From positions 1 to 64,000 of the forward strand of contig DASSEW010000006.1 of NCBI GenBank assembly GCA_035695065.1: 64,000 bases of DNA. Direction: 5' to 3'. Positions 53,868 to 62,909 of this stretch are shown piece by piece. A program made the position numbers and the translations under genes. The DNA is from 66-474 sp035695065 (GTDB lineage Bacteria; Pseudomonadota; Gammaproteobacteria; Xanthomonadales; Rhodanobacteraceae). Positions within the stretch are counted from its first letter, which is position 1. The number at the start of each line of letters is the position of its first letter. Under the pieces are notes generated by a model, which ran no database searches, was not told where the DNA came from, and was given only the letters and a program-made list of their open reading frames with translations.

Positions 53868-54505
53868 CTGGCCCGCGCGGAAAATTCATCACGCTGGAAG
53901 GCGGCGAGGGTGCCGGCAAGAGCACGCTGCTGCAGGGCTTGCGTGCGCATCTTTCGGAGCGTGGCGTTGACGTGCTGCAAACCCGCGAGCCGGGCGGCAC
54001 GCCGCTCGGCGAGGCGGTGCGCGCGCTGGTGCTGGATGCAAAGCAGCAGGGCATGAGCGCGGAAAGCGAGGCGCTGCTGATGTTCGCCGCGCGCGCGCAA
54101 CTGGTTCGCGAAGTGCTGGAACCCGCGCTGGCCGCGGGCCGCTGGGTGCTGTGCGATCGCTACGTCGACGCGAGCTACGCCTACCAGGGCGGAGGCCGCG
54201 GCATGGACGTGCGCGCCCTCGCGCAACTGGAAGCGATCGCGACGGATGGCTTGAAGCCGGATCTGACGTTGCTGCTGGACCTGCCGGTCGCGCACGGCCG
54301 CGCGCGCGCCAGCGGTCGCGGCGAGGCCGATCGCATCGAGCGCGAGGAGGACGCTTTCTTCGAGCGCGTGCGCGCGACCTATCTCGCGCGCGCCGCGGCG
54401 GAGCCACGGCGCTTCCGCGTGCTGGATGCTTCGCAATCCGCCGATCAGGTACTCGCCGCTGCAGTCGAGGCGCTCGACGCCCTGCGCGCCGGGGCTCCGG
54501 CATGA
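53864..54505 (+). CDS. tmk: Thymidylate kinase
   Basis: Phosphorylates dTMP to dTDP. 213 residues with P-loop EGGEGAGKST, the DR(Y/H) motif CDRYVDASYAYQGGGRG and the LID-like ARASGRGEADRIE. The ATG overlaps the mltG stop; it overlaps holB by ATGA, the standard order. Confidence 0.97.
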   Translation: MTGPRGKFITLEGGEGAGKSTLLQGLRAHLSERGVDVLQTREPGGTPLGEAVRALVLDAKQQGMSAESEALLMFAARAQLVREVLEPALAAGRWVLCDRYVDASYAYQGGGRGMDVRALAQLEAIATDGLKPDLTLLLDLPVAHGRARASGRGEADRIEREEDAFFERVRATYLARAAAEPRRFRVLDASQSADQVLAAAVEALDALRAGAPA

Positions 54506-55473
54506 GCGCGAACACGATTCAAGGTGCAAGCGAATTGCCGGCCTGGCAAACGCAGGCCTGGCACACGCTCACGCAGCGCGCCGAACGGGGCAGCCTGCCG
54601 CATGCCTTGCTGGTCGGTGGCGCGGAAGGTCTGGGCAAGCGCGCGTTTGTCGAGGCTTTCGTGCGTGCACGGCTGTGCGAGCATCCGCGCGACGGCTTCG
54701 CATGCGGACATTGCCGCACCTGCGCACTGCTGCAGGCGGGCACGCATCCGGATCGCATCCTCGTCACGCTCGAGGTCAATGACAAAACCGGCAAACTGCG
54801 CAGCGAGATCATCGTCGAGCAAATCCGGGAGCTCTCCGCGCGACTGGCCATGGCCACGCAGCTCGGCGGTTGGCAGATCGCGGTGATCGATCCCGCCGAT
54901 GCGATGAACGCGGCTTCATCCAACGCGCTGTTGAAGACGCTGGAGGAGCCGACTCCCTCCAGCATGATCCTGCTGATCGCCGACCAGCCATGGCGCCTGC
55001 CGGCCACGATCCGCAGCCGCTGCCAGCGCGTGGACTTCGCATTTCCCCCGCGCGAAGAGGCGGTGCAGTGGCTGCGGGCGCACGGCGTCGCGGAGCCCGC
55101 GCGCGCGCTGGACGCCACCGGCGGCAACCCGGGCCGCGCGCTGGCGTTCGCGCAGAATGACGAATTGCAGCGACGCGACAGCGTGGCGCGCGATCTTGCA
55201 GCGCTGGCGCGCGGGCGTGCCTCGGTGTACGTGATCGCGCACGCATGGAGCGCGGACGAACCGGAGGCGCGGCTGGAACACGCCGCGCGCCTGCTGCACG
55301 AAGCAGCCCGGCGGCGCGCGCTGGGCGACGCACCTGCTTCGGCGCACTGGGACATGCAAACCCTCCAGGCGGGCTTCGAGCGCATCAATCGCCTGCGTGA
55401 GCAGTTGCGCGGACCCTTGCGCGTCGAGCCCGGCCTGATCGAGTGTCTTTCCGCATTTTCCGGGGCAGGTTGA
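54502..55473 (+). CDS. holB: DNA polymerase III delta-prime subunit
   Basis: Clamp-loader stator subunit, 323 residues. It has a degenerate P-loop (VGGAEGLGKRAF), a zinc-binding cysteine set (CEHPRDGFACGHCRTC), the Walker B-like IDPADAMNAASSNALLKTLEEP and the SRC motif IRSRCQRVDF. Follows tmk directly. A PIG-L gene, not pilZ, comes next. Confidence 0.95.
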   Translation: MSANTIQGASELPAWQTQAWHTLTQRAERGSLPHALLVGGAEGLGKRAFVEAFVRARLCEHPRDGFACGHCRTCALLQAGTHPDRILVTLEVNDKTGKLRSEIIVEQIRELSARLAMATQLGGWQIAVIDPADAMNAASSNALLKTLEEPTPSSMILLIADQPWRLPATIRSRCQRVDFAFPPREEAVQWLRAHGVAEPARALDATGGNPGRALAFAQNDELQRRDSVARDLAALARGRASVYVIAHAWSADEPEARLEHAARLLHEAARRRALGDAPASAHWDMQTLQAGFERINRLREQLRGPLRVEPGLIECLSAFSGAG

Positions 55474-55522
55474 GGCAACCCGAAACCGGCATACTGCCGC
55501 ATCGCGCAACCCAAGGAACCCG

Positions 55523-56473
55523 ATGGATCTGGACCTGCTTCTGGCGGCGCCCGACGCCTGCCTGCTGATCGTCGCCCCGCATCCGGATGACGAATCGCTG
55601 GCGGCGGGCGGACTGATCCAGCGCGCGCTGGGGCACGGCGCGCGCGTGCACGTCGTGTTCGTGACCGATGGCGACAACAACCCCTGGCCGCAGCGCGTGC
55701 TGGAAACGCGGCTGCGCATCGGTGCGCGCGAACGCGAGCGTTGGGGTGCGCGCAGGCGCGGCGAGGCGGACCGCGCGTTGCGCGAGCTCGGCGCGGAGCA
55801 AGCCACCGTGCACCGGCTCGGCTGGCCCGATGGCGGCGTCACCTGGAAGCTGGTCGACGAAACGGTTTCGGTGATTGCGCAATGGCGCGCGCTGCTGGGC
55901 GAGATCGCGCCGACGCTGCTGGTGCTGCCGGATCTTGCAGATGGCCATCCCGATCACAGCGCTTTGCACGTGCTGCTGGAGCTGGTCCTGAACGGCATGC
56001 CCGAAACGCAGCGGCCGGAGTGCCTGTGTTATCTGCTGCACAGTCATGCCGCACTGGATCCGGCGCGGCAAGTCACCTTCTCACTGACCCAAGGGGAGCA
56101 GGGACGCAAACGCAGGGCGATCCACGCGCATCGGAGCCAGATGGCGCTCAGTCGCGGAAGGCTGTTGCGCTGGGCCACCGGCTGCGAGCGATTTGCGCGC
56201 GGCATTGGCAACCATGGCGCCACGGGAACGCGCCTGCCGTGGCGGCCGCAGCGCTGGCTGCGCGGCACGATGGTGTTGCTGGCCGTGGATGCGCAAGGCG
56301 GCCAACGCCTGCCGTGCAGGGATGTCGGTGAAGCGAATCTGTTCTGGTGCGACGGCTCGCCGGCCGCGCACGCGTCGCGCGACTTGCGTGCTCCGTATTA
56401 CATGAAATTGTATTCGACCGTCCCGTCGCCGTGGGTGTTTGACGTGTGGGGCTGGCGCAGGTTTGCGGAGTAA
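55523..56473 (+). CDS. PIG-L family deacetylase
   Basis: 316-residue zinc-dependent N-acetyl-sugar deacetylase-like protein. The metal motif is APHPDDESLAAGG near residues 17-29, with the third ligand in DGHPDHSALH. The substrate is unknown; relatives act on GlcNAc-containing lipids or glycans. It begins 49 bp after holB and ends 59 bp before pilZ, splitting two genes usually adjacent. The Trp/Arg-rich C-terminal 100 residues are not part of the catalytic domain I recognise. Confidence 0.85.
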   Translation: MDLDLLLAAPDACLLIVAPHPDDESLAAGGLIQRALGHGARVHVVFVTDGDNNPWPQRVLETRLRIGARERERWGARRRGEADRALRELGAEQATVHRLGWPDGGVTWKLVDETVSVIAQWRALLGEIAPTLLVLPDLADGHPDHSALHVLLELVLNGMPETQRPECLCYLLHSHAALDPARQVTFSLTQGEQGRKRRAIHAHRSQMALSRGRLLRWATGCERFARGIGNHGATGTRLPWRPQRWLRGTMVLLAVDAQGGQRLPCRDVGEANLFWCDGSPAAHASRDLRAPYYMKLYSTVPSPWVFDVWGWRRFAE

Positions 56474-56532
56474 GTCCTTGACCGCCATGCCGGCCCGCGG
56501 CAAGCTGGCGGCATTTCCATCAGGGCGACACC

Positions 56533-56889
56533 ATGGCGGCTCCGGGCCTGCCGCGTCAGGGCATCCTGTCGCTGGCGATCAAGGACAAGCACGCGCTTTA
56601 CAACGCCTACATGTCGTTCGTGAAGGGCGGCGGCCTGTTCGTGCCGACGGCCAAGCGCTACAGCCTCGGCGACGAGGTGTTCCTGTTGCTCACGCTGCCG
56701 GACGAAAAGGATCGGCTGCCGGTTGCGGGCAAGGTCGTCTGGATCACGCCGAATGCCGCGCAAGGCAACCGCACCGCCGGCATCGGCGTGCAGTTCTCCG
56801 AATCGGCTGACGGCGAAGCCGCGCGCACCAAGATCGAATCCATGCTCGCCGGCATTCTCAGTTCGGAGAAGCCGACGCAGACGATGTGA
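56533..56889 (+). CDS. pilZ: PilZ-domain protein (type IV pilus PilZ type)
   Basis: 118-residue single PilZ domain: AAPGLPRQGILSLAIKDKHAL, FVKGGGLFVPT, AGKVVWITP and AGIGVQF. The RxxxR and D/NxSxxG c-di-GMP motifs are absent, as in the xanthomonad PilZ that works through FimX/PilB instead of binding c-di-GMP itself. It ends the fab-holB gene run and is followed by a strong terminator. Confidence 0.9.
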   Translation: MAAPGLPRQGILSLAIKDKHALYNAYMSFVKGGGLFVPTAKRYSLGDEVFLLLTLPDEKDRLPVAGKVVWITPNAAQGNRTAGIGVQFSESADGEAARTKIESMLAGILSSEKPTQTM

Positions 56890-56911
56890 GCGGCTTGCGA
56901 TGCACGCAATG

Positions 56912-56939
56912 AAAAAGCCGGCGCATTGGCCGGCTTTTT
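56912..56939. terminator. Bidirectional Rho-independent terminator after pilZ
   Basis: AAAAAGCCGGC (56912-56922) pairs with GCCGGCTTTTT (56929-56939) around a GCATTG loop; A and T runs on both sides allow action in both directions. Confidence 0.92.
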
Positions 56940-57014
56940 CGTTGATGAAGCAAGCGTAGGGCGGGAGCAGCGCAGCGGATCCCGCCGTTGCATCTGGAGC
57001 ACAGCTCGCGACTT

Positions 57015-57176
57015 CCATGTGGTTCCACAAGCCGCAGCTCGCAACCGAGGCTTCGACGTGGCATCTACAAGCCACAGCGCGTAGCGGCTGCTTCGTTGTG
57101 GCATCCACAAGCCACAGCTCGCAGCCGAGGCTTCGATGTGGCATCCACAAGCCACAGCTCGCAACCGATTGTGAGA
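57015..57176. repeat. Four tandem copies of a 40-bp repeat
   Basis: Repeat boundaries begin with gtgg at 57019, 57058, 57098 and 57138 (periods 39, 40, 40). The last two copies are nearly identical, the first two diverged. Each unit contains tgtgg-cat-ccaca, a small palindrome. There are no unique spacers between copies. No gene is seen in 56940-57205. Confidence 0.8.
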
Positions 57177-57205
57177 CGCAAAAGCTGCGAGATCTTCGTT
57201 AAACG

Positions 57206-57282
57206 TGGTCGGGGAGACAGGATTTGAACCTGCGACTTCTACGTCCCGAACGTAGCGCTCTACCAGGCTGAGCTACACCCCG
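57206..57282 (-). tRNA. tRNA-Pro (CGG)
   Basis: 77-nt cloverleaf on the minus strand with encoded CCA (57206-57208). Anticodon stem ctacg/cgtag with loop TTCGGGA gives CGG. Confidence 0.96.
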
Positions 57283-57388
57283 ACGAACCGCGAATTTTAG
57301 CGGCGCCGTGGCGCGTTGCGCAAGCAGAGAGGCGGTGAATGGCGCCGCTCTGGTAATCTTCGCGCTTTGCCTGAGCCGCGAGGAATCC

Positions 57389-58741
57389 ATGCCGACCCAG
57401 CCGCGCACCATGCCGGGCGTGCTCGAACTGCTGCCGAGCGAGCAGGTGGCGTTCCAGTCCATGCTGGATGCGATCCGGCGCGGTTTCGAGCTGTACGGGT
57501 TCGTGCCGGTGGAAACCCCGGCGATCGAATTCGCCGACGTGCTGCTGACCAAGACCGGCGGGGAAACCGAGCGGCAGGTTTACTTCGTGCAGTCCACCGG
57601 CGCCCTGGAGCAGGGCGAGAAGCCGGAGCTCGCGTTGCGTTTCGATCTCACCGTGCCGCTGGCGCGTTACGTCGCCGAGCACGAGCACGAGCTGGCGTTT
57701 CCGTTCCGCCGTTACCAGATGCAGCGCGTCTATCGCGGCGAGCGGGCGCAGCGCGGCCGCTTCCGTGAGTTCTATCAGTGCGACATCGACGTCATCGGCA
57801 AGGACACGCTCTCGGTTCGCTATGACGCGGAAATCCCGGCGGTGATCCACGCCGTGTTCCGCGCGCTGGACATCGGTGCCTTCACCATCCAGATCAACAA
57901 CCGCAAATTGATGCGCGGCTTCTTCGAAAGCCTCGGCATCGCCGATGGCGAGCGTCAGACGCTGGTGCTGCGGGAAGTGGACAAGCTGGACAAGCGCGGC
58001 GCCGATCACGTGCGCTCGGTGCTGACCGGCGAGGCGTTCGGGCTTTCATCCGAAACCGCGCAGCGTATCCTGGATTTCGTGCAGGTGCGTTCGACCTCGC
58101 TGGCCGATGCGCATTCGAAACTCGATGCGCTCGGCTCCGGCAGCGAAGCCCTCGAACAGGGCAGGGCGGAACTGCGCGAAGTGCTGGATACCGTCGCGAT
58201 GCTCGGCGTGCCGGAGTCGGCGTTCGCGCTGAATTTCTCGATCGCGCGCGGGCTGGACTACTACACCGGCACCGTCTACGAAACCACGTTGAACGATCAC
58301 CCGGAGATCGGCTCGATCTGTTCCGGAGGCCGCTACGACAACCTCGCCGGGCAGTACACGAAATCGAAATTGCCGGGCGTCGGTATTTCGATCGGCCTGA
58401 CCCGACTGTTCTGGCAATTGCGTGAAGCAGGGCTTTTGAAAAGCACGCGCGGCACGGTGGACGTGCTGGTCACCCAGATGGATGCCGCGATGTTGCCGGA
58501 ATACCTGGCGCTGGCGCAGTCCTTGCGCGAGGCGGGCATCCGCACCGAGGTCGCGCTGGAGGGCGGCAAGCTGGGCAAGCAACTGAAATACGCCGATCGC
58601 GCCGGCATCCGCTATGCGCTGGTGCTCGGCGAAGACGAACGGGCGCGTTCCGTGGTGGCGCTGAAGGAGCTCGCCAGCGGCGAGCAGAGCGAAGTGCCGC
58701 GTACGGAGTTGATCCGCATCCTGCAAGAAAAATTGAAATGA
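57389..58741 (+). CDS. hisS: Histidine--tRNA ligase
   Basis: Class II synthetase, 450 residues: motif 2 RRYQMQRVYRGERAQRGRFREFYQ, the histidine loops IARGLDYYTGTVYE and SICSGGRYDNLAGQYT, and the anticodon-binding C-terminal domain. The presence of catalytic-site motifs and the C-terminal domain shows HisS rather than HisZ. ATG 57389 follows a GAGGAA site. Its stop overlaps the hutH start by ATGA. Confidence 0.97.
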   Translation: MPTQPRTMPGVLELLPSEQVAFQSMLDAIRRGFELYGFVPVETPAIEFADVLLTKTGGETERQVYFVQSTGALEQGEKPELALRFDLTVPLARYVAEHEHELAFPFRRYQMQRVYRGERAQRGRFREFYQCDIDVIGKDTLSVRYDAEIPAVIHAVFRALDIGAFTIQINNRKLMRGFFESLGIADGERQTLVLREVDKLDKRGADHVRSVLTGEAFGLSSETAQRILDFVQVRSTSLADAHSKLDALGSGSEALEQGRAELREVLDTVAMLGVPESAFALNFSIARGLDYYTGTVYETTLNDHPEIGSICSGGRYDNLAGQYTKSKLPGVGISIGLTRLFWQLREAGLLKSTRGTVDVLVTQMDAAMLPEYLALAQSLREAGIRTEVALEGGKLGKQLKYADRAGIRYALVLGEDERARSVVALKELASGEQSEVPRTELIRILQEKLK

Positions 58742-60612
58742 CGATCACCCTCGATGGCTCCCATCTCACACGCGCGCAAGTCGTCGCGATCGCGCGCGCC
58801 GGCGCGCGTGTCGCGCTCGATCCGAAACAACTGGAGCGGGTGCGACGCGCGGCGGATTTCCTCGCCGACAAGGTGCGTTGCGGCGAACCGATCTACGGCG
58901 TCACCACCGGCTTCGGCAGCAATGCCGACAAGCTGCTCGGCGCGCATCGCCTGCGCGACGAACTGCCTGGCGGCAATCCCGAGCCGCGCGACGAAACCTT
59001 GCCGGAAGAATTGCAGCACAACCTGATCATCAGCCACGCGGTGTGCGTGGGCGATCCGCTGGTGCCGGAAGTGGTGCGCGCGATGCTTGCCATCCGCATC
59101 AACACGCTGATGCGCGGACATTCGGGCGTTCGCGTCGAAACCTTGCAGGCGCTGGCCGCGCTGCTCAACGCCGGCGTGGTGCCGGTGGTGCCGGAGAAGG
59201 GTTCGGTCGGCGCCAGCGGCGATCTCGCGCCGCTGTCGCATCTCGCCATCGTGCTGCTCGGCGGCGGGGAGGCGTTCTTCGCGGGCGAACGGGTGAGCGG
59301 TGCGGAGGCGCTGGATCGCGCCGGCCTGCGGCCAGTCACGCTGTCCTACAAGGAAGGGCTGGCGCTCAACAACGGCACCGCGCAGATGCTCGCGACCGCG
59401 GTGCTCGCGCTCGACAGGCTCGAGTATTTGCTCGGCGTCGCCGATCTCGCCGCGGCGATGACGCTGGACGCCTTCGCCGGTCGCAGCGGCGCGTTGCGCG
59501 CGGAAGTGCATGCGCTGCGTCCGCATCCGGGCCAGGTCGCCACGGCAGCGCACGTGCGCGAACTGCTGCGCGGCTCGACGCTGGTGGACATCCCCTACCA
59601 TCTCGTGCCGCGTTTCCGTACCTGGACCGCGGAAGCGTGGCACGAACCCGAAGATCTCGAGCTCAGTTTCGACATCTTCTGGGACTGGGTGCCTGCCAAC
59701 CAGCGGCACGGACGCGAGGCATTCTATTCGCGCTTCCTGCCGTTCAAGGGCGGCAAGAAGCACCAGCCCCAGGATGCGTACTGCCTGCGCTGCATGCCGC
59801 AGGTGCACGGCGCCGTGCGTGACGCCTGGGCGCAGGCCTGCCGGGTGATGGACGTCGAGTTGAATTCGGTCACCGACAATCCGCTGATCTTCCCGGATGC
59901 CGAAGGCGCGCACGTGGAGGAGCAGGTGATCTCGGCCGGCCACTTCCACGGCATGCCGCTCGCCCTGGCGATGAGCTACGTCAAGGCCGCGATCCCGGTG
60001 CTGGCCTCGATTTCCGAGCGCCGCCTGAACAAGCTGGTGGATCCCGCGACGAACGACGGGTTGCCCGCCTTCCTCACCGGCAACGAGGACGGCACCGATT
60101 CCGGCTGCATGATCGTGCAGTACACCGCCGCGGCGCTGGTGAACGATCTGGCCACGCGCGCGCATCCGGCATCCGTCTATTCGATTCCGACTTCGGCGAA
60201 TGCCGAAGATCACGTCTCGATGGGCACCAACGAGGCGCGCCACGTGCTGGCGATGACCGACGATCTTTCCGACGTGCTGGCGCTGGAGCTGTACGTCGCC
60301 GCGCAGGCGCTGGACTATCGCCAGGCGATGCTGAATGCGGCACGCCGGCTGGCGGCCCGCGGCGACTTGCAGGCACTGGCCGGCAAGATCGCCAATGCGC
60401 CGCGCGAAGACCATCCGCAGTACCCGCAGTTCATCGCGGAAATGCAGGCGCTGATGCATTCGCTGGAGAAAGCGCCGGAATTCCACGCGGGCGAGGCGGT
60501 GCGCGCCGCGCACGCGCGCCTGCGCGAAGCGATTCCGTTCATGCACCGCGACCGCGCGCTGGACCGCGACGTGGCCGTGGTCTGCCGGATGGTGCGCGAC
60601 CGCGCGCTGTAG
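58738..60612 (+). CDS. hutH: Histidine ammonia-lyase, extended form
   Basis: Member of the HAL/PAL/TAL family, deaminating histidine to urocanate if the call is right. MIO-forming Ala-Ser-Gly is at 159-161 (GSVGASGDLAPL); Tyr52 lies in YGVTTGFG; selectivity residues Ser-His at about 99-100 (IISHAV) point to histidine; EDHVSMG carries the catalytic Glu. At 624 residues it is about 100 longer than usual HutH: an insert of roughly 60 residues (about 281-343, Trp/Phe-rich) precedes the QDAYCLRC motif, and there is an extra C-terminal tail. The usual QPQ is MPQ and GNFHG is GHFHG. No other hut gene is nearby, and it overlaps hisS by 4 bp. Confidence 0.85.
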   Translation: MTITLDGSHLTRAQVVAIARAGARVALDPKQLERVRRAADFLADKVRCGEPIYGVTTGFGSNADKLLGAHRLRDELPGGNPEPRDETLPEELQHNLIISHAVCVGDPLVPEVVRAMLAIRINTLMRGHSGVRVETLQALAALLNAGVVPVVPEKGSVGASGDLAPLSHLAIVLLGGGEAFFAGERVSGAEALDRAGLRPVTLSYKEGLALNNGTAQMLATAVLALDRLEYLLGVADLAAAMTLDAFAGRSGALRAEVHALRPHPGQVATAAHVRELLRGSTLVDIPYHLVPRFRTWTAEAWHEPEDLELSFDIFWDWVPANQRHGREAFYSRFLPFKGGKKHQPQDAYCLRCMPQVHGAVRDAWAQACRVMDVELNSVTDNPLIFPDAEGAHVEEQVISAGHFHGMPLALAMSYVKAAIPVLASISERRLNKLVDPATNDGLPAFLTGNEDGTDSGCMIVQYTAAALVNDLATRAHPASVYSIPTSANAEDHVSMGTNEARHVLAMTDDLSDVLALELYVAAQALDYRQAMLNAARRLAARGDLQALAGKIANAPREDHPQYPQFIAEMQALMHSLEKAPEFHAGEAVRAAHARLREAIPFMHRDRALDRDVAVVCRMVRDRAL

Positions 60613-60622
60613 CGGTGCGCCT

Positions 60623-61651
60623 TCAGCGGCTTGAGGTGCTCGCCGGCGCGGGAACGAACGGCACCGGCGCGCCCGGCGGATTCTGCTTCTCCCACCCGTC
60701 CAACTGCGCCTGGATGCCCGCGCCGATGCTGATCTGCGGTTCGGAGGGCGTGTAGCCGTCGCGCTGTTCCCATTGTGCCACTTGCCTGCGCGCCAACTGG
60801 AACGCTTGCGCGAAGTCCCCGGTACGGTTCAGCGCGTCCACCAGGAACGCATGTCCGAACCAGGTGAGCTGCGACTGCTCGCCGCAGCCGAACGAGGAAC
60901 GATCCGCGCGCGCGGCGGTGATGATCATCGTGCCCGGCCCGCGCAGCGGCGGAATGAAGCCGCCCGAGTAGCAGGCGTTGACGATCACGACCTTGTGCTT
61001 GAACGGGTGCTCGCCGAGGATGCCGGGCAGGTCTTGCGCGCCGATCTGGTCCAGCGGCAGGGGATCCATGTCCACCAGCAGGGTGTGGTCCTCGCTGCCG
61101 TGGGTGGTGAGATACAGCAGCAGGACGTCCTGGTTCGGATCCATTTTCGCGGCGATCGCGTCCAGCGCGGTTTCGAGGTTGCTCCAGTCGGCGAGCGGGC
61201 GCGTGGTCAGCGAGGCAGGGTTGTTCTCCAGCACGAGCACGTGGCCGGCTTCGTGGAACCGTTGTGCGAACAGCTTCTGGAGATATTCGGCCTCGTTGCG
61301 GAACACGTTCTCGCTGCCGTCGCCGGCGAAGGCGATCGCGTAAAGGTTCACACGGCCAGGCGTGCGCGGCTTCAGCTGCGCGATTTCCCGGTCCAGCAGG
61401 TCGGGTTGCGCGACCATGACCTGCTCTGGCGTGGGCGCATCGGCTGGCCAACCTTGGTCGGGCAACAGCGATGCCGGCGCTTCCGCGGAGCGCGGGCCGG
61501 GTATTTCGATTCTCGAAGAAGACAAAGTCGGTGCGGCTGCCACGTGCACCGGATGGGAAGAGGCGCGCACTGACGGATGCCAAGCGTTCCAGCCGAACAC
61601 GGCGGCTGCGCCGAGTGCAAAAGCCAGCACAATGGCGATCGCGTAGCGCAT
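60623..61651 (-). CDS. Peptidase C13 (legumain-like) family protein
   Basis: 342-residue protein with an N-terminal membrane anchor or signal (about residues 3-22), a Pro/Ser-rich linker and a caspase-fold C13 domain: His184 in LYLTTHGSEDH and Cys227 in VIVNACYSGGF, the expected His-Cys dyad. Bacterial C13 proteins are poorly studied; relatives include GPI-transamidase and legumain in eukaryotes. Its ATG is directly adjacent to the mtnC stop, so it is likely co-transcribed with methionine salvage. Confidence 0.85.
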   Translation of the reverse strand: MRYAIAIVLAFALGAAAVFGWNAWHPSVRASSHPVHVAAAPTLSSSRIEIPGPRSAEAPASLLPDQGWPADAPTPEQVMVAQPDLLDREIAQLKPRTPGRVNLYAIAFAGDGSENVFRNEAEYLQKLFAQRFHEAGHVLVLENNPASLTTRPLADWSNLETALDAIAAKMDPNQDVLLLYLTTHGSEDHTLLVDMDPLPLDQIGAQDLPGILGEHPFKHKVVIVNACYSGGFIPPLRGPGTMIITAARADRSSFGCGEQSQLTWFGHAFLVDALNRTGDFAQAFQLARRQVAQWEQRDGYTPSEPQISIGAGIQAQLDGWEKQNPPGAPVPFVPAPASTSSR

Positions 61652-62347
61652 TCAGAGCGGGATGGAAGCGAAATCCGCCACGCACGGATGCGCGCCGGCT
61701 TGCCCGCAGGTCCCGAGTGGGCGGCACAATTGCGTGGTGCGCAGGCCGGCGGTGCGCGCCGCATCCAGTTCGGCAGCGATGTCGGAGAGGAATAGCACCT
61801 GCGCGGGCGGAACGCCGATTGCTGAAACGATCCGCGAATAGGAGTCCGCCTCGCGCTTGCCGCCAATTTCGGTATCGAAATAGCCGTCGAACAGTGGCGT
61901 GAGATCGCCGGCTTCGGAATGGGCGAAAAACAGCTTCTGCGCCGCGACCGATCCGGACGAATACACGTACAGCCGCAGCCCGCGCGCCTTCCATTCACGC
62001 AGCTTCGCCGCGACTTCCGGATACATGTGCGCGCGATAAGCGCCGGTTTCGTAACCTTCGCGCCAGATCATGCCTTGCAGCGCCTTCAACGGCGTGGCCT
62101 TGCGGTCTTCGTCTATCCAGCGCAGCAGGGCTGCCACGATCGCCTCGCGATCCGATTCGGAGACGCCCGCCTCGCGCGCGGCTTCGCGCAACCAGTGCTG
62201 CACCTCGGGTTCATTTGCATGCGCGGCGACGAAGGCGGGCAGGTGCTCGCGCGAATACGGGAACAGCACGTCCTTGACGAAGGCGATGGAACTCGTGGTC
62301 CCTTCGATATCGGTGAGGATGGCGCGCAGGCCGGTCTCCGCACTCAC
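61652..62347 (-). CDS. mtnC: Enolase-phosphatase E1 (MtnC)
   Basis: HAD-superfamily enzyme that enolises and dephosphorylates diketo-methylthiopentyl-1-phosphate in methionine salvage. 231 residues with HAD motif 1 as LTDIEGTTSSIAFV, motif 2 VYSSGS, and the late FLSDIAAELDAA. The GTG at 62347 overlaps the PH-protein stop (GTGA). Confidence 0.95.
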   Translation of the reverse strand: MSAETGLRAILTDIEGTTSSIAFVKDVLFPYSREHLPAFVAAHANEPEVQHWLREAAREAGVSESDREAIVAALLRWIDEDRKATPLKALQGMIWREGYETGAYRAHMYPEVAAKLREWKARGLRLYVYSSGSVAAQKLFFAHSEAGDLTPLFDGYFDTEIGGKREADSYSRIVSAIGVPPAQVLFLSDIAAELDAARTAGLRTTQLCRPLGTCGQAGAHPCVADFASIPL

Positions 62348-62871
62348 GCCGTCGCACCCGCACCGGCGCGCATCCCTTCGGCGTAGCCGGAGTAGGCGGT
62401 TTCGATCGCGCGTTTCACCGCGATCGGATCGGCGAGCCGCTCCAGCAACATCGTGGTCTCGCCGCGGCCGGTGATTTCGACATTGCCGTAGCGGAAGATG
62501 CGGCCCCAGAAGGATTGCCGCAGGTCCACGGTCTCGATCGAAGCCAGCCGCAGTTCGGTGGATTGCCGGCTGACCACGCCGGTCTTGCGGATCACGCGAT
62601 GGTTGGTGACGCCCTGTTCGATCGTGCGCAAGGTGAGCCACTGGTACAGCGCGATCACGACGGCGACGACCGCCACCGCCAGCGCAATCCACCATGTGCC
62701 GGAGAAGGAGGCGCCACCGAAGCCGGACCCGCCCAGCCAGAGGATGCCGATCGCGATGATCGCGCCCAGCACCAGTACGAACCACATCCGCAGCCACACC
62801 AGCCAGTGCAGGCGGAACAGCGCCACGATCTTCTCGCCGGGCGCGAGCGATTGTTCGATGTAGGAGGCCAT
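62344..62871 (-). CDS. Membrane-flanked bacterial PH-domain protein
   Basis: 175 residues: a short N-terminus, two transmembrane helices (about 25-47 and 60-82) and a bacterial PH (YdbT-like) domain with VTNHRVIRKTGVVSRQSTELRL and GRIFRYGNVEITGRG. No known link with methionine salvage, yet it lies inside the mtn operon between mtnD and mtnC and overlaps mtnC. Probably a membrane or envelope function. Confidence 0.88.
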   Translation of the reverse strand: MASYIEQSLAPGEKIVALFRLHWLVWLRMWFVLVLGAIIAIGILWLGGSGFGGASFSGTWWIALAVAVVAVVIALYQWLTLRTIEQGVTNHRVIRKTGVVSRQSTELRLASIETVDLRQSFWGRIFRYGNVEITGRGETTMLLERLADPIAVKRAIETAYSGYAEGMRAGAGATA

Positions 62872-62909
62872 GCTGTCTCCGTAGGGCGGGTCTTGACCCG
62901 CCGATTCCC

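Noticed and set aside
57015..57176. CRISPR array
   Set aside because: Copies are directly contiguous with no unique spacers, and no cas genes are present.
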